Under the pieces are notes generated by a model, which was given only the letters and a program-made list of their open reading frames with translations, searched no databases and was not told the origin of the DNA. Of a stretch of DNA of 62,348 bases, positions 21,169 through 31,954 are shown one piece after another. The position numbers were made by a program, and so were the translations under genes. The stretch covers positions 589,206-651,553 of the forward strand of contig NW_013657679.1 of assembly GCF_000142905.1 (NCBI RefSeq). Reading direction: 5' to 3'. This stretch comes from Thecamonas trahens ATCC 50062. Taxonomy: Eukaryota > Apusozoa > Apusomonadida > Apusomonadidae. Numbering within the stretch: position 1 is the stretch's first letter; the number at the start of each line of letters is the position of its first letter.

Positions 21169-21256
21169 GCAAAGCAGTGTAAAGACGATTCGTTAACACG
21201 GTGTAACCGGCATACAAGGCGTGTTACTGGAGTGTGTGGGCTGTCTTGGAGCGCAT

Positions 21257-22105
21257 CTATCGGGTCTGCATCATCTCGGGGCTCCCGGGAGTAACAGCGA
21301 TGGCCGGGGAGCCGCTGGCGACAATGCCACGGGGAACAGGCGGGCGGGAGGTGACAGCACCCGACGGATGGCGGATGACGGCGGATGTTGCGGACATGGA
21401 GGCTCTGCTGGGAAAGTCGGCGCGCGAGAGCTGGTCATCTGTGAGCGACGGGGCAGTGGGCGGTGGGATGACGACGTAGTGCTTGTGCGCGACGAGCCAG
21501 GATGCAAGCGGGTGAAGAGCAAGGAGGGCAAACGCGGTGTAGACGCCGAGGCGGGCGAGGGTGGCACGGAGGCGCTCGCGGTTGTCGCTGCAACTCTCGG
21601 GCGAGTCGATGGCGAGGTCGCAGCGAGTGTTGGTCACGTTGAGCTCTGAGGCGTGGGCAACAAAGAAAAACGAGCCGACAAGGCCCAGCCCAATCGAGGC
21701 AGCAAAGAAGACACAGACGGCGATGAACATGCCCTTGTGCTCTTCGGCGGGCTCGGGCGAACCCAGACTCGAGGACTGTACCATGCCGCCGGCACTTGTT
21801 GCGATCGACACGCCCGATGCGATGTTGGACATGCCCGTGGCGAGGGATTGGATGCGGAACTCTTCGCTGACGGCAGGTGGATGCGAGTCGAAGCGTTGCA
21901 TGCTAAAGGTGGGCCCATCGCCATCGGTATCATTCTCGACAGACTTGCTAGCCTTGCTAGCCTTGTGGACGACAAAGCCGCCGATGGCGAGGACGAACAC
22001 TTGGAGGGCGTAGAACCACGGCGAATCGGCCGTGTCGTGGCGCGGGTGCTCAGTTGCGGCTGATGATGCGAGCAGTGCGAGGCAGCAGACCTACCACGAG
22101 CGAAC

Positions 22106-22137
<32 letters not shown>

Positions 22138-22148
22138 GGGCGAGATGG

Positions 22149-22184
<36 letters not shown>

Positions 22185-22277
22185 CGAACGAGAGACAGAG
22201 AGAGAGCGGGCGAGCGGGCGAGATAGCGGGCGAGCAGGCGAGCAGGCGAGATAGCGGGCGAGCAGGCGAGCAGGCGA

Positions 22278-22353
<76 letters not shown>

Positions 22354-22578
22354 AGTAAGTAGCAGCCGATTGCGCCTTGTCTGACTCGCCCCAGCCCCAC
22401 CCCTTACACCCCTTCCTCCCTCCCTCCCTCCCTCCCTCCCTCCCTCCCTCCCTCCCTCCTCCCCTCCCTTCCCCTCTCCCCTCCCTCCCTCCTCTCCCTT
22501 CCCCTCTCCCCTCCCCCGCCTCCACCTGCGTACCAACTGCAAGGCCAAAGCTATGCCAATAAGCACATTGTTATCCAT
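21257..22578 (-). CDS. Predicted secretory-pathway membrane protein with signal peptide and three TM helices
   Basis: Main exon 21257-22090 has no ATG near its 5' end. A first exon at 22534-22578 (MDNNVLIGIALALQL, donor GTACGC) joins in phase 0 at acceptor cgtggtag. Together they start with a good signal peptide, continuing VCCLALLASSAATEHPRHD. Three helices follow: WFYALQVFVLAIGGFVV, MFIAVCVFFAASIGLGLVG and a third with LARLGVYTAFALLALHPL; the second loop has two Cys. Total 292 aa; family not recognised. The 443-nt intron is mostly (CT)n and (TCCC)n and lacks the ACTCAC element, so the junction is less sure than others. Exon 1 is duplicated at 23170-23214. Confidence 0.6.
22095..22465. repeat. 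GA/CT microsatellite followed by TCCC repeat
   Basis: On the plus strand, (GA)n and gagcgggc-type units run from about 22095 to 22351, then (TCCC)n from about 22410 to 22465. All of it lies in the inferred first intron of the minus-strand membrane protein. Open frames of SLSLSL or RERERE type across it are repeat shadows. Confidence 0.85.
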
Positions 22579-22637
22579 GCCGAGACCACTCCTGGCCCCA
22601 CAGCGAAGCCGAGTCGGGTGACTGGCCCTTTGTCTAG

Positions 22638-22959
22638 CCATGCCTGGCCAAGGCGGTTGGCAGGGAACGGCGATGTGGCGCCAGCCGAGCACACACTGCG
22701 TCAACCACCACCACCATCACCACCACCACCACCATCACCACCACTACCACCATCACCATCACCATCACCATCATCGGCATTGGCATCGGCCTCCTCATCT
22801 CGGCAGCGCTCGTCGGCGCCGCCGTTGCTACCGGCTTGGTCGTCCACAAGCGGCGCGAGAGCAGGCTGAGCAATGATGGCTCTGTCGCCATGCCTGCTGC
22901 CAGCACAACCACAGACAGTGCCGGTGACTCTGGGCTCGCCGCCATCTGGGCTCGATAAG
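22638..22959 (+). CDS. Exon-like frame with a single TM helix (unit A of the duplication), gene fragment
   Basis: In the frame that starts CCA TGC CTG just after ctttgtctag, the sequence codes for a Thr/Ile-rich stretch built from ACC/ATC triplets, then the helix IIGIGIGLLISAALVGAAVA, then TGLVVHKRRESRLSNDG and a short Ser/Thr tail ending AAIWAR and TAA at about 22957-22959. This is the pattern of the last exon of a type I membrane protein. No upstream exon with the local donor grammar was found, so it could be a truncated gene copy. The His-rich frames over the same bases are shadows. Confidence 0.4.
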
Positions 22960-23273
22960 GCCGAGCTCCGTAGTCGCGTCTCGCACAACAGCTGAAAGTT
23001 ACATGGTGCTGCTCTTCCCGACCTCACTTGATCCCACCACCACCACCGCCACCACCATCATCATCATCATCATCATCACCATCTCCCATCCCCATCCCCA
23101 TACAGAGGATTTCGCTATCACTCCCTCCTCTCCCTTCCCCTCTCCCCTCCCCCGCCTCCACCTGCGTACCAACTGCAAGGCCAAAGCTATGCCAATAAGC
23201 ACATTGTTATCCATGCCGAGACCACTCCTGGCCCCACAGCGAAGCCGAGTCGGGTGACTGGCCCTTTGTCTAG

Positions 23274-23595
23274 CCATGCCTGGCCAAGGCGGTTGGCAGG
23301 GAACGGCGATGTGGCGCCAGCCGAGCACACACTGCGTCAACCACCACCACCATCACCACCACCACCACCATCACCACCACTACCACCATCACCATCACCA
23401 TCACCATCATCGGCATTGGCATCGGCCTCCTCATCTCGGCAGCGCTCGTCGGCGCCGCCGTTGCTACCGGCTTGGTCGTCCACAAGCGGCGCGAGAGCAG
23501 GCTGAGCAATGATGGCTCTGTCGCCATGCCTGCTGCCAGCACAACCACAGACAGTGCCGGTGACTCTGGGCTCGCCGCCATCTGGGCTCGATAAG
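23274..23595 (+). CDS. Exon-like frame with a single TM helix (unit B of the duplication), gene fragment
   Basis: Identical copy, 636 bp downstream, of the frame at 22638-22959, including the GLLISAALVGAAVATGLVV helix and basic KRRESR anchor. It lies head to head with the second copy of the signal-peptide exon. With two identical copies of such a short last exon and no linked first exon, a fragment is more likely than two genes. Confidence 0.4.
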
Positions 23596-23861
23596 GCCGA
23601 GCTCCGTAGTCGCGTCTCGCACAACAGCTGAAAGTTACATGGTGCTGCTCTTCCCGACCTCACTTGATCCCACCACCACCACCGCCACCACCATCATCAT
23701 CATCATCATCATCACCATCTCCCATCCCCATCCCCATCCCCATCCCCATCCCCATCCCCATCCCCATCACCTCCTACACCCGTCCACCCCAACCAAAGGC
23801 GAGTCAGTCACAGGCCACCTCTCCCCCACCCCACTCCCCCCCCCCCCCCCCTACCCCCACC

Positions 23862-25433
23862 ATGCCCCCACCCACATCACTACCTCAGTCTGCACCTGAA
23901 GCAGAGATATCCGCCTTTGAGGCTGTGGCAAAGCTCGACGCGGTCGGCCTCCGCAGGGCCTTCCACGAGAGGCGAGGTGGGCAGGGTCAGACGGGCAAGA
24001 CGAGCAAGACGGAGACGACGGCGACGAGGGTCAAGAAGGGCGGAAGGGGGTACTGGGCGGGCGTGCGGACTCGGTGCGAGAGGGAGGAGAGCCTGCTGCA
24101 TGTGGCCATTCGGCATGTCGACAACGATGGAGTGTATCCGCTCATTCTCGACTATCTGCTGGCGGAGGACGTCGATCTCGATGCCGTCACCGCTCTCGGC
24201 GACACTCCGCTACACTACGCTGTCGCCTACGCCAAGCCCATGGTTGTCAAGTGGCTGCTTGTTCACGGCGTTGATGTGTGGATCCGCAATGCGCTCGGCG
24301 AGCTGGCCGTCGATCTCTCGGTCAAGCTCGCCTCGCGCGAGTCGGGCATCGACAACGTCCGCCAGGAGGTCACCGGCCTCTTGCAGATGTGGATGCCCGA
24401 GGACAAGACCACGCTTGTCCGCCTCGCTGCCCAGTGGAAAGACTACCTCTTTGCTACACGCTCGCGTGCTATGGCATCGCTCTGGTCGGCAGCGCTCCTT
24501 GCTCTCCGCGAGTACGACTTCTTCCGCTTTTCTGCTGCCGTCGACTCGGGCCTCGACGTCAACGAAGCTCGCGACGAGACAGGCTTGACCTTGCTCATGG
24601 CTGCTGCCCGCGCCGGCGCCTTGCGCTGCGTCACGTTTTTGCTTGAGCGTGGTGCCTCGACTGGACGGACCGACGCCGACGGCCGCACCGCCCTCCACTT
24701 TGCCATCCAACCGGCTGCCACCGACGAGCACGTCGCTGTCGTCGCCGCCCTCCTCGATGCCGGCGCGTCACCGCTCGTCTGCGATGCTGTTCTCTGTGAC
24801 GATGGCACGAAAAGCGGCGCCACCCCGCTTGCCGCTGCTCTTGCGCTCCGCGACACTCGCCCGCTCGACCGCATTGCTTCTCTTCTCAGCGATGCCGAGC
24901 GCGCCGCTGCCCGCCCGGCCGGAGGCAGCTCGCTGGCCTCGGCGCGCGGCCTTGGCCGCTCCGGTAAGCGCAACACTCCCCGGTCCAAGAGGTCCAAGCG
25001 TGCGAAGCGGAGCACGCGAGGGAAGCGCAACGTCAGCCCACGGCGACGGGTCCTCTCCCCGCACCACACGGCAAAGTCATGCCGGCGGCGGCGACGGCGC
25101 AAGCGCGGTGTGGCCAAGCCGCGACCGACCGCCGCCGCCCTCCCGCCTCGGCCCAAGCGCCGCACCGCACTCGATGCCATGGACGACGAGCTGTATGAGC
25201 AGTCGATCAAGGACAAGTTCAGCATCGGAGATCGAGTGGTTTACAAGGGCAACAAGGCGACGGTGAGGTATGTCGGCCGCCCGCTGTTTGCTGACGGCGT
25301 CTGGGTTGGCCTGGCGCTCGATGAGCCGCGCGGCCGGCACCATGGCGTTGTTGATGGCAAGCAGTACTTTCGCGCCAATGTCAACTGTGGCATTTTTGCC
25401 CAGCCAGCTGCTGTGGTCCGGCTAGCGAGCTAA
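23862..25433 (+). CDS. Ankyrin-repeat protein with C-terminal CAP-Gly domain
   Basis: A 523-aa protein starting MPPPTSLPQSAPEAE. Ankyrin repeats span roughly 85-330 (LLHVAIRHVDN, DTPLHYAVAYAKPMVVKWLL, GLTLLMAAARAGALRCVTFL, GRTALHFAI). A very basic linker (KRNTPRSKRSKRAKRSTRGK) follows, then a C-terminal CAP-Gly domain at about 454-523: FSIGDRVVYKGNKATVRYVG, GVWVGLALDEPRGRHHGVV, YFRANVNCGIFAQPAAVVRL. CAP-Gly domains bind tubulin or EB-type tails; here the usual GKNDG is GRHHG. A cytoskeletal adaptor role is likely. Its TAA overlaps the stop of the convergent ciliary gene. Confidence 0.85.
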   Translation: MPPPTSLPQSAPEAEISAFEAVAKLDAVGLRRAFHERRGGQGQTGKTSKTETTATRVKKGGRGYWAGVRTRCEREESLLHVAIRHVDNDGVYPLILDYLLAEDVDLDAVTALGDTPLHYAVAYAKPMVVKWLLVHGVDVWIRNALGELAVDLSVKLASRESGIDNVRQEVTGLLQMWMPEDKTTLVRLAAQWKDYLFATRSRAMASLWSAALLALREYDFFRFSAAVDSGLDVNEARDETGLTLLMAAARAGALRCVTFLLERGASTGRTDADGRTALHFAIQPAATDEHVAVVAALLDAGASPLVCDAVLCDDGTKSGATPLAAALALRDTRPLDRIASLLSDAERAAARPAGGSSLASARGLGRSGKRNTPRSKRSKRAKRSTRGKRNVSPRRRVLSPHHTAKSCRRRRRRKRGVAKPRPTAAALPPRPKRRTALDAMDDELYEQSIKDKFSIGDRVVYKGNKATVRYVGRPLFADGVWVGLALDEPRGRHHGVVDGKQYFRANVNCGIFAQPAAVVRLAS

Positions 25434-27183
25434 ACATAGCCGGAGAGATCGCCGGCTGACGGCGACATGATACGCAGCGCGTCCGAGGCGAGGACTGATG
25501 CCGAAGAGACGTTGAGCAGGCCCGAGTCGTCACACGACAGCACATCGCTCCTCGACAGCGACGCTTCGACCGAAGCCGGCGAGTCACCGGTGGCGGCGGC
25601 GCGGGCTGCCTGCCGACGCGCGAGCTCAGCTTGCAGCGCCCCGGCGGCTGGCTTGGCTGGCGTTGCCGCCTCGGAGCTGGATGCAAAGTGAAGGATAGCC
25701 TCGGTCTCGCCGCGGACCAGCGGCGAGCGGAGCGCCGTCTCGGCTGCGGTTGTGCCGCGCCACGACATGGCCTGATGCCGCTTGACTAGATCGAGTACCA
25801 CGTTTTCCATAAAGTCGAGCTCGATGTCAACTCGCGCGGCGTCCTCCATCGACGCCGTCAGCGACTGGTGCAAGTCGACAAGCTGCGCCATCGAGACGTA
25901 GAGCAGCTTGCGATACAGGATTGCGGCCCGCGCGCCCTCAATCTCGCCCGACTCAAGAGCCGTCGCCAGCAGCGAGCGCAGCTCCTGAAGCGTCGAGTAC
26001 CCTTGCCGGGTCCGGGCGTGGAACTTGAGCTGCGGACAGTACTCCTCAAACAGCACGTTGAAGAACCGCCAGTGCTTGTGGACGACCTTGAGCAGCTGGC
26101 TTTGCGCCTTTTTGGTGACCAGCTCGGCGTGGACGTTGCGGTAGACCGGAACAAACGAGTAGCACCATGCAGCCTGGACGTCAGCCAGGCCGTGGCACAT
26201 GGCGCGGAAGCCCTTGACGTCAACCAGGCTCTGTCGTGCCGTGTCAGAGTGCAGCAGCGCATCAGCCCAAGCCGACTCGAGCCCCCGGGAGCCGCAGTCA
26301 CTGCTGCACGCACTCCGAGCTCGTCGAGCACTGCCCCAAACTGCGCCCGCGACACGGTGCCCGGCAGCGCGTTGGCAGCCGAGTGAACGTTGGCAAAGGC
26401 GTGGAAGGCTTCCGGCACCCGCTTGCGAAAGGCCGAGACAAGGAGAATAAACTCCTCCACAAGCATAAAGAGGAACTCGTGGAGCCGGACCTTGCGAAAG
26501 ACGTAGCTCGCCGGGATGCCGCGGTTGTGCGCGAGCCAGGTAGAAGACCGCGTGACGGCAATGTCATCCTCGGTGGCCTCCCGCGCCCGCGCCTCGACCC
26601 GCGCCCAGAATGGGGCAGCCGCCGCAGCTGACCGCTCACCCAGAACCCGCTCAGCGACTGCGCGTGCCCGCAGCAGACACACATACTGCTTACCGGACGT
26701 CCGCTGCGAGGGGCGAAAGTAGGCGATGCCGACCTGGAGCTCCACGGCGAGCTGCCGCGCCTCCAGGTACTTGTCCAGCGCCTTGACCGACCACACCTCT
26801 TCCATAAACTTAGCAAAGGTGTCGATCTCGAGGTTACCCTTGCGAAAGTGCTGCGCCGTGACAATGACTGCGCCCAGATTGCGCGAGACCAGCGTCGACG
26901 TTCCGTACTTGGACTTGAGGAACCGGTACACAAACTCGGGCAGCGTGGCGTGCGGCAGCGACGCCTTGTCCAGCAGCGCGTCCGCAACAGCCTTGTCGGC
27001 GTACACCTTGCGCACAATTCGCAGGAGCCAGTGCAGATGTTTGGGCGTCTGGTTGAGGTTCTGCGCGAAAATCTCCACAAGCATCCGGTTGCGGGCTCGG
27101 AACCGCCGCAGCCGCTTGCGCGCCGTCTTGGACTTGAGCGGCGATAGCCGGCTCGCAACCCGCGCCCACGGGGAGGCGCCAGA
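25430..27183 (-). CDS. 3' exon of a large ciliary-type protein (frameshifted)
   Basis: This exon follows the 27693-29102 segment across an intron (27184-27692) with donor GTACGC, branch-like CTACTCACAC and acceptor AACGTCAG in matching phase. It starts SGASPWARVASRLSPLKSK, is rich in helices, and contains LPEFVYRFLKSKYGTSTLVS, a motif I recall from protist flagellar proteins and TSNAXIP1-type domains, plus FEEYCPQLKFHARTRQGYST. At a run of five C on the plus strand (26282-26286) the frame shifts; one added base gives AAPGGLESAWADALLHSDT and joins the two open frames. The exon codes for 584 aa. Stop at 25430 overlaps the ankyrin/CAP-Gly stop. Confidence 0.7.
26282..26286 (-). other. Apparent -1 frameshift in a C5/G5 run
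   Basis: The minus strand reads GCTCCCGGGGGCTCGAG. Five G puts the two halves of the exon in different frames; six would make them continuous and bring the exon length to a multiple of three. Confidence 0.7.
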
Positions 27184-27692
27184 CTGACGTTGTTCGCGTG
27201 TGAGTAGATGAGTAAAACAAAAAGGGGGGGAGGGGGGAGGCAGGCACGTAGACAACGGAATCGGAGGGAAGATAGGGAATGTGAGTCCTGCACGCTGCAA
27301 CGCCGACGACGTCTTGGCGACAAGCGCCAAGAGTGCGAGGGCGAGCAGAAGAGCACCAGGCTCGCCCGCGGTGGAACGCACTGCCGCCACAAGGACAGCA
27401 TGCTCGCGGGCTCGGCTGGGCTCGGCAGGGACGGCGTCGCGCCTGCCTCCGGGAAGCCCAACGCAAAACGCGCAGCCGCCCGATCAAGCGGGCGGCAACG
27501 GGCTCCACGATGGAGGACAGGCGCGCATTAATATACCACGGTCATGACTCAGAGTCGCTCCAACCCACAGTACGCGGTACTGCGCACGACTGCGCGCAAG
27601 CGCGCAGTCGTAATGGAGGCCACCTTAAGAACCATGGAGAAAGGGAGGGGGAGGTGAGGAGAAACGTTAGGGAAAAGGACATAAGGGCGTAC
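27184..27692 (-). other. 509-nt intron of the large ciliary gene, with an inverted-repeat cluster
   Basis: Donor GTACGC at 27692-27687 directly follows codons for SRRK; the acceptor is at 27184 after ACTCACACGCGAACAACGTCAG. It is longer than other introns here and contains three palindromes at 27546-27611. It also has open frames in several phases (for example GALLLALALLALVAKTSSAL), so an extra internal exon cannot be excluded. Confidence 0.55.
27546..27611. repeat. Cluster of three inverted repeats
   Basis: GACTC-A-GAGTC at 27546-27556, CAGTAC-GCG-GTACTG at 27568-27582, and a perfect 12-bp stem ACGACTGCGCGC-AA-GCGCGCAGTCGT at 27586-27611. The last would form a very stable hairpin in DNA or RNA. 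It lies in the inferred intron. Confidence 0.8.
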
Positions 27693-29102
27693 CTTGCGAC
27701 GGGAATGGCGTGGCTGCTCGCGCGGGGTCTGCGGCGAGGCGGCAGTCTCGCTGTCGGCGGCCGGCGATTCTGTGGCGGCTTCGGGATTGGGTGACCTGCG
27801 ACGGCGTCGCTTGCGTCGGCTTGACGGGGTGCCCTGATCGCCGGCGTCACCGCGCGGCGATTGCGGCGGATGCGCAGCGGCGGCAGTGGACAGGGGCTGG
27901 CTTGAGGCGGACGAATCCTCCACGGACGTGTCCATCTCGACGGCTTCGGTCTCGGCGAGCACTGAGAGCGGATTGAGCGACTCGAGCTGAGCGGCGAGGG
28001 CGTCGTCGTCGTCGTCATCGTCGTCGTCGTCGTCGGCTTCACCGGCAAGACGGACCGCCTTGCTGATCTGGTGGTCGGCAAGGTACTCTGTGACCCGGGT
28101 CTTAAACGACTTTTCGTTGACCTCCTCGTCCGGGTTGGGGTGCTCCCACTGGACGCCGACGTCGACGGTGGCGCGGCGGGCGGCCGAGTCGGCGTCTGGC
28201 CCGGACCGGGGCTTGCGGCGGGCGACGCTGGCACCCGAGCCTCTGCGGCGGCGATTCCCGCCGCGGATCGAGCCACGGCGGGGCGAGCTCGTCGGCGAGC
28301 CGACAGCGGCTGCTGTTGCTGCTTCAGCGGCCGTAGCCTTGGCCGCTGCCTTGGCCTTGTCGTCGGCAATCATCTGCTTTTCCTCGAGCCAAGACTCGAT
28401 GTGGCACTGGACCGAGACTGAGACACTGTCGGGCTTGCCGCCGCCAGACGGCGTCTGGGTTGCCATGTCGCGTGCGAGACCGAGCATCCGCTTCTTGTTG
28501 ACGGTCCGGCTCCTACCGGCCGACTTGGCAGTGGACGGCGTGGTCGAGTCGCGGCCGTCGCTAGCCAGCGACGCGTCGCTGTCCGACGCCAATGCCGATG
28601 ATGTGGAGAGGCGGCGGGTCTGGGTCTCGCGCTGACGGGTGGCTGGCTTGGCGAGGACGGCTACGTCGGCGGTCTCAATGTCATACCGCGCCATGCGAGC
28701 GTCGAGCCGCTGCTGGGCCGGCGACTTGCGCGAGCCGCTTGAAGAGGCCTTGGTGTCCGAGCTACCGCGGGAGCGGCGGAGCCTCGTCCGCGACTTTGAC
28801 CGCCGCGGCTGCGGATCGAGCGCGGGGTGAGTGGGCGAGCCGGGTTCGACCATTGACGCTCGGCGGGTGGTCGAAGGAACAGCAAGTGAGGCCGAGGGGC
28901 GAAGACCGACTGCGTCTGCGCCGGAGACCGACTGCTGGACGCGGACTGCGAGCGACGAGACCTTGGCAACCTTGGCACGGAGGGCATGAACCTGGGCGTC
29001 ACCGAGCTGGCGGACGTCGGTGGCCGCCGTCGAAGTCAGTAGTGCATGGGCCGATGAGACGACCGACTCGGCAGCTGCGGCGTATGCGTCTGGGTCTTCC
29101 TT
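27693..29102 (-). CDS. Middle segment of the large ciliary-type protein
   Basis: Coding continues from the 5' segment after an apparent missing base at 29103-29105: the frame reads DPDAYAAAAESVVSSAHALL, then VRQLGDAQVHALRAKVAKV, and runs without a stop to the donor at 27693. The region is mostly disordered and basic, with poly-Asp (about 28000) and motifs ATQTP, SVSVQC and VDVGVQW. An ATG at 28853 would also allow a separate gene, but about 80 clearly coding codons lie upstream of it in the same frame with no other start, so fusion is preferred. Confidence 0.65.
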
Positions 29103-31618
29103 GGGTCGAGCATGAGCAGCTCGCGATGGCGCTGCTGCAGCTGGGTGGATGCTACCGCAAGCTGCATGCGGCTTGACGGCGGTGTCGAGTCATTGCCCGA
29201 TGCCGGCGATGTCTCGGGCGATGTCTCGGGCAATGTCTCAGGTGATAGAGGCGTGGCAGCTGTCGCGGGCTGTGGTGGAGGCTTGGACTCGGCCAGCTGG
29301 GCGAGGCTGGGAATGATTGAGGACGTCAGAGTGGCGACGAGCTCGTCGGTGGCCTGGGTCATCTTGGCCGGCAGCTGGTCGTCGTCGTCGTCGTGCCACG
29401 AGTGAATGGTGGTGTCGCCCGAGGCAGCACGTTGGAGCTGCGGCGGAGGGGCGGGCGAGGCTGGGGCGGATCGGGCGAAGCGGGGCAGATCGCGCGACGA
29501 CGATGCGGCGAGGTGGGTGTTCGACGAAGAGGTGGCGGCGTCACGCACAAGTTCGAGGCCTGACGGCTGGCGGGTGGCAAAGGAAAAGTCTCTGCGGAGA
29601 CGCGGGGGCGGGGCGTGGTGGTCGCTGTCAAAGGCGACGTCCTCGGCGGCGATGAGCGAACACTGGACAGCGGTGGAGACGGATGTGGTCAGCATGCCCG
29701 ACGAGGCAGCTGGGTGGAGCGAAGCTGTCGACGATGAGGCGGCAAGGATGGCGCCCATGCCCGACATAAGCATCTCGGGCGGGGTCTGGACAGCCACGGA
29801 AGTGGAGGTCTCGACTTGTGGGAGTGAGGCGTGGCGCGAGAGGTAGCGGTCCTTGAGTGACTCTGTCCGAGGGAGCGTGGGGCCTTCCGGGCCGAGGATG
29901 TCGGCGGCGGCGGCGTCTTCGGGCGACTCACCGTCGCCGTAGGCGACGGCTTCGCGGACCCTGCGGGCGACGGCGCGCAGTTTCTGGACAATGTACTCAT
30001 CCATGTTGTCGACGTCTTCAAAGCGGGCGAGCTCGAAGAGCTGCAGCCAGTTGTCGTCGTTCTGGACGAGGCCCTTGACCAAGATGGCGTCGTGATCGAC
30101 GTCGTCGACGGGCGGAAGAACAACCTGGGCGCCCATGGGCTTGTCCATCTCGACGGTGCGCGCGCGTGCGCGTGCGGCAAACTCACCGAGGACCTCGAGC
30201 GAGTCAAAGGTGCGCCGGTAGAACGCTTTGGACTCGTTGATGGCCTCGACACGGGCGGCGAGCTCCTCGTTGAGAACTGCGGCGGGCGTGCCGGCGCGCG
30301 AGGGGTCGGCGGAAGCTGCGGCCTTCTCGCAAAGGATGCGCTGACGGGCAAACTCTTCTTTGTCCGCGACGAGGCGGGCGATGTGAGAGCGGAGCTCTTC
30401 GGCGTCGTCTTCGGAGAGCAGCTGGGTGCGAAAGTCGACGTAGCCGGCCTCTGTCTGGACAGACACGGAGGTGGCCGAGTCTCTGACGGCGGCGGCAGCG
30501 GCGAGCTGGGCGGTGGCATCTGCGAGCTCGTCTTTGAGCTTGTTGAGAGCTTCACGGGCGGCCTGAACCGCGTCGAAGTTTGCATCGCGCTCGGCCTCGA
30601 GCGTGGCGAGCTGGGCGCGGAGGGCGCGGAGCTCGGGAGGCTCTGTGGTAGTGATGCGGACGAGGGAGGTTTCAGCGGCTTCGACCCGGGCGCGAAGCGC
30701 GAGAGCGGCCTCGCGCTCAGTAGCCAGGGCCAGCTCGGTGCGCATGAGCTCGGCCTCTTTGGCCTCTTCGAGAGCGGCGTACTTTGCTGCACGGGCGGCG
30801 TCGCGGGCGGCCTCTCCAGAGACGAGCGCAGCGTGAGCGGCGGCGAGGGCAACATTGCGGTTGCGGAGGTCGGCGACCTCGGTCTCGAGGGCGGCGTGGA
30901 GCGACGAGGTGCCTGTGAAGAGAGAGACGTAGCGGTTGCGAACGCGCTCGAGGAGGACGCCGCGTTCGGCGCAGTGGACGTGGACCTGGCGGACGATTTC
31001 GGAGAAGACAATGTCCCACACCTCCATCTCGGCGTACACTTCCGAGGGAGGGCGGTCGGCTGCTGCTGTGTTTGGGAGCCGGTCGAGCATAGCGTCCAGG
31101 ACCGAGGTGAGGTGGAGGACTTCAGCCCGCGACGACGGCGCTGAAGTGGGGAAGGCCAGAATGGAGGTACCAAGAGCGTTGATCTCGTCCTCGACCGGCG
31201 AGTAGAGGTGGAACTCTTCCGGAATGCGCGACTTTGGGGGCGGGAGCGCAGGAGGCGGGGCGGGGGCGGCGGTCACGCCCGAGTGGCCCGGTCCGGCTGG
31301 CTTGGACGGCCAGCTGGCGCGTTCGCGGGCAGCCTCGCGCTCGACAAGAGCAGTGATGACAGCCATGTTGCGCGAGGCTTTGAACCTGCGGCGGTGAGCC
31401 GGGAGCGGCGGGTGCGAGGGCCCCGGATGGGAGGGCGGGACCGGGAGTGGGCCCTGGCCAGCGGACGCTGCGTGTTCGTCGGCCTCGTCAGCGAGCTGGG
31501 TGCGAGCATGCGGGAGGAGGACGGGGAGGACGGCCGACGGGGTGAGGAGCGGCGAGGAGAGCGGCGGGGAGAGCGGCTGCCGCTGCGGGGTAGTGTCCAG
31601 CGGTGGGAGGGTGGTCAT
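29103..31618 (-). CDS. 5' segment of a large ciliary-type protein with a p28/TSNAXIP1-like domain
   Basis: The gene starts MTTLPPLDTTPQRQ at 31618. After a Pro-rich stretch come IPEEFHLYSPVEDEINALG and, at about 195-225, EVWDIVFSEIVRQVHVHCAE followed by RGVLLERVR. The RQVxxxCAERGxLLxRVR pattern is typical of axonemal dynein light chain p28 and of TSNAXIP1/AXDND1-type proteins. A coiled coil (about 230-375) follows, then repeated SVSVQTEAG, TSVAVQTPP and VSTAVQCS motifs that resemble TQT-type LC8-binding sites. The original frame ends in a stop at 29036, but the next frame is plainly coding from 29102 onward; one extra C in CCC at 29103-29105 restores LLMLDPKEDPDAYA. With both frame corrections the three segments encode about 1893 aa. 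Confidence 0.75.
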
Positions 31619-31954
31619 GGGTTCAGGTGGCAGTGGGGAAGGGGCCCCGGTCCCAAGCAGCGGGGGTGGCGACGTGAGGTGTTTGCACCGGGATGGCGAA
31701 TTATGTATGCAGAGGGGGAGGGGGAAAAGGAGCGACGGTGGTGCGGGGAGGGTTTGGAGGAGCCGTTTGATGCGGGTGCCAGGATGCAGAGGAGGGGAGG
31801 GGGAAGTGTGTGGAATGGGTGATGTGGCGGGTTGGGGCGGGTTAGGGAGGATGGGGGGAGGGGGCGCTCACCATGAGCGCGGTCGCCGGCCAGGAGGCAG
31901 CAGGGTGAGGGGAAATGGGAGAGTGGAGAGATGGCTCGGTCTCGCGCCGGCGAG
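31619..31954. other. Intergenic region between two minus-strand genes, no feature seen
   Basis: About 335 bp of G-rich plus-strand sequence between SKP1's stop and the ciliary gene's start. Frames that cross it are extensions of shadows. Confidence 0.5.

Larger units (their letters stand above)
22485..23736. repeat. 636-bp direct tandem duplication
   Basis: Unit A (22485-23120) and unit B (23121-23736) match base for base over all stretches I compared, at a constant offset of 636; unit B runs into a (ccccat)n expansion. Each unit holds a copy of the minus-strand signal-peptide exon, a plus-strand frame ending in a membrane helix, and CAC/CAT triplet tracts. Near-identity means a very recent duplication or an assembly artefact. 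Confidence 0.85.

Noticed and set aside
22640-22876. His-rich frame (and its copy at 23276-23512)
   Set aside because: Arises from CAC/CAT triplets; a different frame of the same bases encodes the membrane helix.
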